The notes under the pieces were generated by a model that had not been told where the DNA came from, did no database searches, and saw only the letters and a list, made by a program, of their open reading frames with translations. From positions 1 to 6,449 of the forward strand of contig JANWHV010000032.1 in assembly GCA_025450255.1 (NCBI GenBank): a DNA stretch of 6,449 nt, given 5' to 3'. The position numbers and the translations under genes were made by a program. Origin of the DNA: Chloroflexota bacterium. GTDB lineage: Bacteria; Chloroflexota; UBA5177; JANWHV01. The stretch's first letter is position 1. Each line of letters opens with the position of its first letter. Shown here piece after piece: positions 1 to 6,397 of the stretch.

Positions 1-55
1 CGGTTCGATCTATCCGCGTAATCGCCGGGGTCCTACGCAAGTGCCCAAGATCCAT
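1..55 (-). CDS. Possible 5' end of a further operon gene, cut by the window edge
   Basis: An ATG at 55-53 opens a frame that stays open for 18 codons to the window edge (MDLGHLRRTPAITRIDRT). It begins 21 bases after the stop of the WXG-like gene, in the same direction, and no terminator hairpin intervenes, so the operon could continue. There is no convincing Shine-Dalgarno sequence before it, and 18 codons is too short to judge coding quality or family. It may equally be untranslated sequence. Confidence 0.3.
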   Translation of the reverse strand, partial: MDLGHLRRTPAITRIDRT

Positions 56-76
56 TTCGTTTCGTGCTGGCTTTGC

Positions 77-355
77 CTAAAGCGTTGTATCCAGCACCGC
101 CCGGATGCGCTCGATCAAGTTATAGAGATGCTGTTCGTGATCAGGGGTGATCTGCAGGTAGCGGTCGATCCCCTTCGCGATGTCTTCCAGCGCTTCGCCA
201 AACTCGTCATACTTGGCGTCGCTCCAGACCTCGTTCATGTTGTACCAGTGGTTTTTCATGCGCCGGTATTCGTCGCTCAGCAGTTGATTAAACGTGACCA
301 AGTGAGCTCGGAACTCAATCAGCGCGTCCAAATCGACCTGCACTTTGTCCGCCAC
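77..355 (-). CDS. WXG100-like small helical-hairpin protein (W-S-D variant)
   Basis: 92 residues from a GTG at 355, preceded at eight bases by a strong AAGGAG Shine-Dalgarno. The frame opens further upstream to an ATG at 454, but that would overlap the WD40 gene and add a low-quality Arg/Ser/Trp-rich leader, so GTG is preferred. Size and pattern match the WXG100/ESAT-6-like superfamily: a first helix (about 8-38) with hydrophobic residues at helical spacing, a turn with W44-S45-D46, then a second helix with F52 (about 47-68) and a last helix (about 72-88). Asp replaces the Gly of W-x-G. As I recall, W-x-D followed by a Phe also occurs in WXG-like proteins of non-actinobacterial phyla. A Y-x-x-x-E motif (Y78-E82) lies in the last helix and resembles the type VII export signal YxxxD/E, though it could be chance. 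There is no cleavable signal peptide. It lies 34 bases after the WD40 stop, as the last complete gene of the operon. It is likely a secreted substrate, or an activator or structural partner of the FtsK-like ATPase. No second WXG gene is visible, so it may form homodimers. Confidence 0.85.
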   Translation of the reverse strand: MADKVQVDLDALIEFRAHLVTFNQLLSDEYRRMKNHWYNMNEVWSDAKYDEFGEALEDIAKGIDRYLQITPDHEQHLYNLIERIRAVLDTTL

Positions 356-363
356 CGCCGCGA

Positions 364-369
364 CTCCTT
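364..369 (-). promoter_or_regulatory. Strong Shine-Dalgarno site deciding the GTG start of the WXG-like gene
   Basis: On the minus strand AAGGAG lies eight bases before GTG 355, with a further GGAGG just upstream (370-374). This is the strongest ribosome binding site in the operon. It sits between the WD40 stop (390) and the GTG, and supports the 92-residue start over the longer frame. It suggests the small protein is made in excess of the upstream proteins, as expected for a substrate-type WXG protein. Confidence 0.75.
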
Positions 370-389
370 CCTCCGCGCTACGCCTACTC

Positions 390-2213
390 CTAAAAGGCCG
401 GCCGCCAGACGTACACAGCCAGGTCGCTGGTGCCGCAGGCCAGCAGCGCTCCATCCGGCGCGAAGCGCACGCTTGCCGCCGCCCCGTTGAGCCCGTTTAT
501 GGTCTGTAACGTCGTGCCTGTCACCACGCTCCACAAGCGTACCGAGGAATCCTTGCCGCCGGATGCTAATAACTGCGAGTCGGGGGAGAATGCGAGGCTG
601 ATTACCCGCGACCGGTGGCCTTCAAATGACTGGCGCAAGTGGCCGTCAACCGGTTCCCATAGGCGTATCGTGCGATCCTCACCGCCGGAACCGAGTGATT
701 GGCCATCCGGAGAAAAGGCCACACAGAACACGCCGCCAACATGTCCGGTAAGGGTCTGCGTCTCTTGAACGGTATCGACATCCCAGACCACAATCGTCGC
801 ATCCGCCGCTCCGGATGCGAGGAGCGCTCCGTCCGGCGAAAAGCACAGAGTGGTCACGGTGCCGCCGTGCGCTACGAGCACATGGCGTGGTTTCCCGCTT
901 TGGAGATCCCAGATCCGCACGGCCTGATCCTCCCCGCCCGAAGCAAGCCACCGATTGTCTGGCGATATGGTGACGCACTTCACGGCGGCGCGATGCCCTT
1001 TGAGCTTACGCCGCACCTCCTCGGTCGGGAGTTGCCACACGGTCACCGCCTTGTCGGCGCTGCCAGAGGCCAGGAATTGCCCATCCTCGGAGTAGGCCAC
1101 GGCATGCACCTCTCCGAAGTGTTCCCAGAGGTTATGCTCGAGCGTGGCCGTCGCCGATTCCCACACTCTGACTCGTTTATCCGGACAGCCCGCGGCCACG
1201 AACTGCCAGTTCGGCGCAAGGTCAACAGCCAGGGCCGTTTCGTCAATCGGGGCGGATTGCTGGGCAACGGTCATGATGCCTGCCGCCCAGCGCAGCGAGG
1301 AAGTGCCTGCCATCAGGGTTCGCAGCTCCGGCCAGTCCGGCTGTAGAGCTTGGGCCGCCAGGACGAATCGTGCCGCTTGATCGATCCGCTTGCCGTCCAG
1401 TGCCTGGCGGATCGAATGGCCATAGGCTTCGCACGTGAGGGAACGCACCTCCACATCATCGCCGTGCTCTATTAGCCAGCCGAGTAGATGCTCCTGCGCA
1501 TCCTCCCACCGACCACGCTCCCCTGCCCGGTGTGCCGCCTGTATATAGGTTGCGCGTAGCATCGACCGCGCTTCCTTATAGTGGAGATCAATGTCGATCA
1601 CGACTTGCAGGGCTTGGCGGGCGGCTAGCCAGTCACCATTGGCCAGCAGCTTGAGCGCCGTGACGTAGTGGTTCTCGCAGAGAAGCGCACGCGCCTCCGT
1701 GGTGACGGGTCCTGGCGCCCCATCGAGTAATGGATCAATTACCCTGATCGCGACATCCCATTGGCCGGCTTCGGCAAGGGATTGGCCCAGGCCCAGCATA
1801 GCCAAGCGGAGGTCCGCATGGGCAAGGTGCGCCGCGGTAAAGGCGGACGCAACCTCTTCGTCCGCGCGGCGAATCGTGGCCACCTCGTCGGCGAGTTGGA
1901 GCGGCGCGCCGGCGATTTCCGCCAGGCCGGCACGCTCGAGCAAGGCGCGGGCGGCCAGACTGAGTGCTTCTGTCGCCTCGACCAGCCGCTTGCCGCGCTC
2001 CTGCTCCGCCTCGGCCACGACGGTGGCCGTTCGACGCCTCACCCGTAGTTCCTGTGTCTCTTCCTGTACCGATACTTGCACTTCGCGCTGCCGCTGCTTA
2101 TAGCGCGCCTCGGCTGCTTTCTCGGTATTAAGTCGTACTGTCTGAGCCAATTCGTAGGCTTGCACCGCCTCCGCGAATATCTCGCGCAGACTTTTTGCCG
2201 AATCACGTGCCAT
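390..2213 (-). CDS. Coiled-coil / TPR-like / seven-bladed WD40 repeat protein
   Basis: 607 residues from the ATG at 2213. This start gives an 11-bp overlap with the ATPase gene and has a weak GGAA seven bases upstream. The open frame extends to an ATG at 2333, but that would overlap the ATPase by 131 bp and add a Cys/Trp-rich stretch of shadow-like composition, so I reject it. Three parts are visible. A charged, Glu/Arg/Gln/Ala-rich helical region (about 15-95) probably forms a coiled coil. Helical TPR-like hairpins follow at about 130-300 (for example AEAGQWDVAIRVIDPLL and GRWEDAQEHLL). Seven WD40 repeats occupy about 325-607, their blades ending near RVWE 351, TVWQ 394, RIWD 436, VVWD 478, RLWE 520, RLWS 562 and YVWR 604. 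Seven blades make a complete propeller. No signal peptide or membrane helix is seen, so it is probably cytosolic. Such proteins are usually binding scaffolds; its place between an EccC-like ATPase and a WXG-like protein suggests it assembles or monitors that complex. The partner is unknown. Confidence 0.93.
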   Translation of the reverse strand: MARDSAKSLREIFAEAVQAYELAQTVRLNTEKAAEARYKQRQREVQVSVQEETQELRVRRRTATVVAEAEQERGKRLVEATEALSLAARALLERAGLAEIAGAPLQLADEVATIRRADEEVASAFTAAHLAHADLRLAMLGLGQSLAEAGQWDVAIRVIDPLLDGAPGPVTTEARALLCENHYVTALKLLANGDWLAARQALQVVIDIDLHYKEARSMLRATYIQAAHRAGERGRWEDAQEHLLGWLIEHGDDVEVRSLTCEAYGHSIRQALDGKRIDQAARFVLAAQALQPDWPELRTLMAGTSSLRWAAGIMTVAQQSAPIDETALAVDLAPNWQFVAAGCPDKRVRVWESATATLEHNLWEHFGEVHAVAYSEDGQFLASGSADKAVTVWQLPTEEVRRKLKGHRAAVKCVTISPDNRWLASGGEDQAVRIWDLQSGKPRHVLVAHGGTVTTLCFSPDGALLASGAADATIVVWDVDTVQETQTLTGHVGGVFCVAFSPDGQSLGSGGEDRTIRLWEPVDGHLRQSFEGHRSRVISLAFSPDSQLLASGGKDSSVRLWSVVTGTTLQTINGLNGAAASVRFAPDGALLACGTSDLAVYVWRPAF

Positions 2214-5040
2214 CGATTCGTTCCAGTTCAGCGGTCTTCGATCGCAACAACTCCAGGAGAAGATCGCGCTCATCCCGAGCGGGCAGTTGATACGGCTTGC
2301 ACTTTTCCTGCCGGCCAAGTTCCCAATCTTCATGGCGGAACAGGGCTCGGTTATCGGCTAGGCTTGCCGCGGCGCCATTGCCGAGTAATTCCGTGCTGTC
2401 ACGTAGCGACAATCTGAGCGCAAGCCGCAGGTCGAAATAGCGGAAACCTCCGCGCTTGAAGACGCCTTCAACCGTCGTCAGCCCATCTGCCCACAGGATC
2501 ACGTTCATACCCGCTTCAGGACCTTCATCCACCAGGCGCGTCAACCGCTTTGCCCCGTCACTCTGCGTGAGAGTGTCTGGACCACGTAATTCTCGCCACC
2601 GCTGTAGGCCGACGACGGCCACGACAATGCGCGGCTCCGCGATACCGGACGCGATACGCGCCGCAAGCCTTTCAAGTAGCTCGTCCACGACAGCCGTGGA
2701 CTGCCGGTAGTTCGCTACGCTTAATTGGTGTGCGAATGTTCCCTGCTTTCGTTTCGCCGCAAGATCGCTAAAGTAGCCGGCAAAGGGTGAGTCTGGGCGG
2801 GCGAGATCAAGAACGACGAATTCCACATCGGATGGACTCAACTGCCCCGCGATGCTGATCATCGCCGCGACTATCACTCCGTATGCTCGCGCCTGATCCT
2901 CACCCGCGATGAGCAAGTTTGAGCGCGCTTGACGCTCCAGCGCGGCGCCCGTCGGTGGCTTAACGTCGATCGGCGTACCGAGCCAGATCAGCGGCGCGGA
3001 AGACGATCCAAGCCACTCGTGTTGGGAGAGGGCAGCCAATAACGAGGGGCTCTCCTCCAGATGAGCGGGCGCGCGACCGTCAAAGGTAGCGGGCCTTGGA
3101 TAGCTCCGCTTCACGGCTAGGCGCGCGAGATCGCTTTGTACTTGTTGCCAATCCCGCTCACGCAGTCTCGCCACGCGGATGGTACGATTCTTGTCCCTCT
3201 CGCCCATCCTGTCGTTATAGATCGCCTCACCGACGCGCTCCAGCCGCGCCGCCGCATCATTTCCGTCGCCGAGAATAGCGAATGCGTCACGCTGCCGACA
3301 CTGGAGCGCGATGCGCAACCCCATCTGGTCATATATTCGATTGAGTACCTGCCCTCCGGTGGCGGGAGACTGCGAGCACAGCAGCACGTGAATCCCGGCG
3401 CTACGTCCGCGCTTGGCGAGATCCTCCAGGATCTGGGCCGCGGAACGAGATAGGGCGTCATCCTCATGGAATAGAACCTGAAATTCGTCGATTATCAGGA
3501 GAAGGCGTGGCAAGATCATGCCCGTTTGCCGGCGATAGTCGGACAGTTTGGCGATTCCTTGCCCGGCGCTCTTGAACAATCGGCCACGCTCCTCCATTTC
3601 CTCCTGCAAGTGCCGAAGCACGTTCAGTCCGAATTCACGCTCGCTTTCGAGCGCGACGGCATGAGCGTGGGGAAGGTTGAGATAGCGCTGAAACTCCACC
3701 CCTTCCTTGAAGTCCAACAGATAGAGTCCGAGTTCCTCCGGGGCGTAGCGGAGCGCAAGTTGGGTGATCAGCACATGCAGGAGGTTGCCTTTGCCGGATC
3801 CAGTCGTTCCGCCAATCAGCCCATGATGTACCACGCCCGGATCCTGGCCGATCCGCAGGGGGTGCGCCGCGCCGGTGCTCGATAGGCCAATTGGCACTTC
3901 CAGGCCGGGCGAACTCGAACCCTGCCAGTATTCGTGGGCTCCGATAGCAATCCGCTCAAACGCCAGGTCGCTGACCACCCGGGTAGCCGCGGTGCCCACC
4001 GTGGTCAGCAGCGATTCGACCAAGGCGGGCGTAGGCGCCTGGTCGGGAGTAACCGGATGCCGGCCCAGCAAGCTGTCGTCCCAGCGCACCTGGTCAGCCG
4101 CTACGAACTCGATCGTAGTACCGAGGCACGTCAGCCGTGCCAGGTCGTCGCCACGCGGCACCGGCAGCGAGGTATCAATGTGGACCACGAGATACACGCC
4201 TGCGCGGGGGCCGTTGCGCGCGACCTGAATGAGACCACCGATCATCCGGTCAGAGAACGCGGTTGGGAAGTCTGGCAACACCAAGACTTGGTAGCGTATC
4301 TGCTGCTCGGGCATGGTTGTGTTATAGGACTCAAAGGTTAATTCGGGCGTCACCAGACGATCCTGGATAACATCTTCTATGTGCTCGGTGAGCGTGATAA
4401 GCTGTTCGTCGATTTCCTGGGGATGGGACCAGATCTTCGCGCCCCGGAGTGTTTCCGGCAACCGCCGAAAGATCGCGAGGTTACCGCCTGCCGATAGTGG
4501 ATCGGCCAAGATGAGGCGCACCGCGTCGGGAGCCGCCGTCACCATAACTCGCAGCGCGATGGATTGAAGCAACTCTATCGCTTCCGCCCTGAAGAGGTGG
4601 TCGCTTTTCACGAAGATGTGGCCGGAACCCACCAAGCCTGCCAGCGCGGGCAGGGGAGCCAGTCCTTCGATCTCATCGATCAACTGCCCAACTCGGATGC
4701 TAGATGGGGGCAGGGAGCTCGCCGATGGGACATAACTCTTCCACAAACCATCCTGCCACCCAGCGACCGCTGGGCGATTGGCGGCGGATGCTGCCTGCCA
4801 TTGGTCGCGCAGACTCTCGATTGTTGTAGCCGCGGCGCTACGGGCACAATCAAGCTCTTCTCGGTAGTCACGCCCTGCCGCCAGAACGTCAAGCCGTCCG
4901 TATGCCTCAATGTCGGCCATGCACCAATCGTAGGCCGCTTCCAACCTGGCGCCGATTTGGGTGTGACCCCAGCGTGCCCGCGCACAGGATCGCCACAGTC
5001 GTCCGGCTGCTTCGACCACTGCCTCATGCTGATCGATCAT
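2203..5040 (-). CDS. FtsK/SpoIIIE-family ATPase, EccC/EssC-like, with three ATPase-like regions
   Basis: 945 residues. Members of this family are hexameric motors that move DNA or, in type VII secretion (EccC/EssC), recruit and drive WXG100 substrates. An N-terminal helical region (1-105) precedes a first ATPase-like region (about 115-315) without Walker motifs. The central domain (about 375-640) has Walker A GGTTGSGKGN (410-419, K417), the strand LYLLDFKEGVEF (439-450), Walker B LLLIIDEF (513-520, D518/E519) and an FtsK-like sensor strand HVLLCSQSP (551-559). The P-loop Ser/Thr is glycine (G418), which is unusual here. A third ATPase-like region (about 680-915) has NLLIAGEDQARA (708-719) where a P-loop would lie and IVVAVVG (805-811) instead of Walker B, so it is degenerate. 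No transmembrane segment or FtsK gamma DNA-binding domain is seen, unlike EccC, EssC and chromosomal FtsK. The ATG at 5040 overlaps the upstream stop as TAATG, suggesting coupled translation, and the end overlaps the next gene by 11 bp. The WXG-like gene in the same operon favours a protein-translocation role over DNA transport; that is inference. Confidence 0.93.
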   Translation of the reverse strand: MIDQHEAVVEAAGRLWRSCARARWGHTQIGARLEAAYDWCMADIEAYGRLDVLAAGRDYREELDCARSAAATTIESLRDQWQAASAANRPAVAGWQDGLWKSYVPSASSLPPSSIRVGQLIDEIEGLAPLPALAGLVGSGHIFVKSDHLFRAEAIELLQSIALRVMVTAAPDAVRLILADPLSAGGNLAIFRRLPETLRGAKIWSHPQEIDEQLITLTEHIEDVIQDRLVTPELTFESYNTTMPEQQIRYQVLVLPDFPTAFSDRMIGGLIQVARNGPRAGVYLVVHIDTSLPVPRGDDLARLTCLGTTIEFVAADQVRWDDSLLGRHPVTPDQAPTPALVESLLTTVGTAATRVVSDLAFERIAIGAHEYWQGSSSPGLEVPIGLSSTGAAHPLRIGQDPGVVHHGLIGGTTGSGKGNLLHVLITQLALRYAPEELGLYLLDFKEGVEFQRYLNLPHAHAVALESEREFGLNVLRHLQEEMEERGRLFKSAGQGIAKLSDYRRQTGMILPRLLLIIDEFQVLFHEDDALSRSAAQILEDLAKRGRSAGIHVLLCSQSPATGGQVLNRIYDQMGLRIALQCRQRDAFAILGDGNDAAARLERVGEAIYNDRMGERDKNRTIRVARLRERDWQQVQSDLARLAVKRSYPRPATFDGRAPAHLEESPSLLAALSQHEWLGSSSAPLIWLGTPIDVKPPTGAALERQARSNLLIAGEDQARAYGVIVAAMISIAGQLSPSDVEFVVLDLARPDSPFAGYFSDLAAKRKQGTFAHQLSVANYRQSTAVVDELLERLAARIASGIAEPRIVVAVVGLQRWRELRGPDTLTQSDGAKRLTRLVDEGPEAGMNVILWADGLTTVEGVFKRGGFRYFDLRLALRLSLRDSTELLGNGAAASLADNRALFRHEDWELGRQEKCKPYQLPARDERDLLLELLRSKTAELERIDGT

Positions 5041-6221
5041 TAGCGGCTGATTAATAGGACTATGCCTCCCACCACTACCACGGCAGGAATTGCGAGTACG
5101 AGCAAGAGAGGCAGGCCGGTCCGTTTGCCAAGGCGATAGGCGAGCCAGGTCAGCCGGACCCGGAGCCCCTCGGTGTACCGGAGCAGCGGCTTAACGAGGC
5201 GCGCGCGCATCTCTCCCAGCCCTTTCGATACCAGCCAACCGAGGCGGGATTGTAATCCTGTATCGCGCCGCGGTTCGACACGTGCCGGTTGACGCGGCAT
5301 GGCCCGCGGCCGCTCCTCGATACGGTCCGGGCGGCGCACAGTGTCCTCCGTAGGAGCCTCCGGTGCTTCGCGAACCGGTACCGTGCCTGGACGACTAGCC
5401 GCGTATAGATCGGCGATGAAGCCCGCGGCGGAGGCATAGCGTTGTTCAGGCTCCTTCGCAAGGCCCCTCAGCAGCACCTCTTCCGCTTCCGGCTTAATCG
5501 CGGGGTTGATCGTACTGGGACGTGGCACGGGTTGACGCAAGTGGTCAAGCATCACCGCCATTGGCGTGTCACCGGTAAAGGGCACTCGACCGGTGAGCAT
5601 CTCGTATGCCACGACTGCCAGGGAGTACCGATCGGCGGCAGGCCCGATCTGTTGGCCCGCGGCAAATTCGGGCGCCATGTAGGCGGGGGTACCAACGGGC
5701 AGACCGAAGGTGGTCTGCTTGGCCGCGTGGTCGCTGGATCCCTGCACGAGAGAAGCCAGGCCAAGGTCTTGCAGCACTGGTCTTCCGTCGCGACTGAGCA
5801 GAATGTTGGACGGTTTGATATTACGATGAATAATGCCGTCTTCATGCGCGTAATCGAGGGCGGCGGCGATCGGCGCGAGCACTTTTTGCACAAAGTCGGA
5901 GGAGAGGGGAGCGCCCACTTGCGCCTCCAGCGCTAAGTGCTCGATCAACTCGGTGACCAGATAGGCCGTCCCCTGCTCGATGCCATAAGCGTAGAGCTCG
6001 AGGATGGCCATGTGGTGCAAGCGCGCGAGTAGCGCCGCCTGTTGTAGAAAACGCTCCCCGGCGTCCTCCGTAGAGGTTACCGCGTGCGGCAGGATCTTGA
6101 GCGCCACATAACGCGCCATGGAAGGCTGATGAGCCTTAAACACGGCGCCCATACTGCTGTGCCCGATCTGCTCGACTATTTGGTAGTCACTGGCAAAATC
6201 GGTCCCCGGTGCAATGCTCAT
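5040..6221 (-). CDS. Tail-anchored Hanks-type Ser/Thr protein kinase homologue, probable pseudokinase
   Basis: 393 residues with a PknB-like kinase fold at about 13-272. Kept features: VALK lysine K42, catalytic-loop K136 and N139, metal-binding D152 (as DLG, not DFG), the GTPAYMAPE motif at 177-185, alpha-F D197 and the late arginine R261. Key changes: the glycine loop reads GHSSMGAV (20-27), losing the second glycine. The alpha-C glutamate is Q61 (codon CAG). The HRD catalytic aspartate is N134 (HRN, codon AAT at 5822-5820). ATP binding may survive but phosphotransfer is probably lost or very weak. A Pro/Arg-rich linker (about 276-320) and a basic amphipathic stretch (325-367) lead to one hydrophobic helix (370-391) ending two residues before the C-terminus. 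There is therefore no external sensor domain, and the protein should be tail-anchored with the kinase fold in the cytosol. The ATG at 6221 is chosen because it sits just before the fold and about 45 bases from a promoter; no clear Shine-Dalgarno is seen. First gene of the operon; its TAA shares one base with the next ATG (TAATG). It may be an active atypical kinase, but its role is more likely scaffolding, as in EssB of type VII secretion. Confidence 0.93.
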   Translation of the reverse strand: MSIAPGTDFASDYQIVEQIGHSSMGAVFKAHQPSMARYVALKILPHAVTSTEDAGERFLQQAALLARLHHMAILELYAYGIEQGTAYLVTELIEHLALEAQVGAPLSSDFVQKVLAPIAAALDYAHEDGIIHRNIKPSNILLSRDGRPVLQDLGLASLVQGSSDHAAKQTTFGLPVGTPAYMAPEFAAGQQIGPAADRYSLAVVAYEMLTGRVPFTGDTPMAVMLDHLRQPVPRPSTINPAIKPEAEEVLLRGLAKEPEQRYASAAGFIADLYAASRPGTVPVREAPEAPTEDTVRRPDRIEERPRAMPRQPARVEPRRDTGLQSRLGWLVSKGLGEMRARLVKPLLRYTEGLRVRLTWLAYRLGKRTGLPLLLVLAIPAVVVVGGIVLLISR

Positions 6222-6244
6222 ATTTGGCGCAATCTGTCTTCGTG

Positions 6245-6296
6245 ACTGGATCTATCCTGAGGCAGATGGGCTTATTATAGCGAGATCAGAGCCAGT
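6245..6296. repeat. Imperfect inverted repeat around the operon -10 box (possible operator)
   Basis: ACTGGATCT (6245-6253) and AGAGCCAGT (6288-6296) are complementary at eight of nine positions, with 34 bases between. The right arm lies in the -35/-10 spacer and the left arm in the early leader, so a dimeric or looping regulator binding both arms would cover the promoter. The spacing is long for a simple operator and such a match can arise by chance, so confidence is low. Confidence 0.25.
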
Positions 6297-6302
6297 TCTC
6301 CA
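6274..6302 (-). promoter_or_regulatory. Sigma70-like promoter of the kinase-ATPase-WD40-WXG operon
   Basis: Read on the minus strand, a perfect -10 box TATAAT (6279-6274) is preceded by a 17-base spacer and TGGAGA (6302-6297), which matches TTGACA at four of six positions. Transcription would start near 6262-6268, leaving a leader of about 40-47 bases before the kinase ATG at 6221. No other good promoter was noticed inside the operon, whose genes overlap or nearly touch. Confidence 0.6.
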
Positions 6303-6351
6303 GCACGTCGGATCCCTACCGCCAAGGCCGGGCGCATGCGGCGGCTGAGCA

Positions 6352-6379
6352 TTGCCTCCACCGAGTGGTCTGGTATACT
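6352..6379 (+). promoter_or_regulatory. Extended -10 sigma70 promoter of the tRNA-Arg gene
   Basis: TTGCCT (6352-6357) is followed after 16 bases by TATACT (6374-6379), with the extended -10 dinucleotide TG at 6371-6372. The -10 box ends 18 bases before the mature tRNA 5' end, leaving a short leader for RNase P to remove. The arrangement is typical of a stand-alone bacterial tRNA promoter. It is divergent from the kinase operon promoter, whose -35 box lies about 50 bp away. Confidence 0.65.
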
Positions 6380-6397
6380 GTGTGTGCGCCGGACCAT

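Noticed and set aside
1..76. Rho-independent terminator after the WXG-like gene
   Set aside because: No GC-rich hairpin followed by a T-run on the minus strand could be found in this stretch.
356..454. 33-residue extension of the WXG-like protein from the ATG at 454
   Set aside because: It overlaps the WD40 coding end and has no family-like sequence. The GTG at 355 has a strong Shine-Dalgarno at proper spacing.
393..1256. Tandem DNA repeat array in the left third of the window
   Set aside because: The periodicity of about 126 bases reflects diverged WD40 blades at the protein level; it is not a DNA satellite or CRISPR array.
699..1346. 215-codon open frame on the plus strand opposite the WD40 gene
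   Set aside because: It lies wholly antisense to clear WD40 repeats, has shadow-type composition rich in Arg, Gly, His and Pro, and matches no family I recognise.
2214..2333. 40-residue N-terminal extension of the WD40 protein from the ATG at 2333
   Set aside because: It would overlap the ATPase gene by 131 bp and its sequence looks like an out-of-frame reading. The ATG at 2213 has a GGAA upstream and begins a natural helical N-terminus.
4564..5043. 159-codon plus-strand frame opposite the ATPase N-terminus
   Set aside because: Antisense to a coding region with recognisable family sequence; no ribosome binding site and no domain pattern.
5442..5936. 164-codon plus-strand frame opposite the kinase domain
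   Set aside because: Antisense shadow of the kinase motifs; Gly/His/Arg-rich with no domain pattern.
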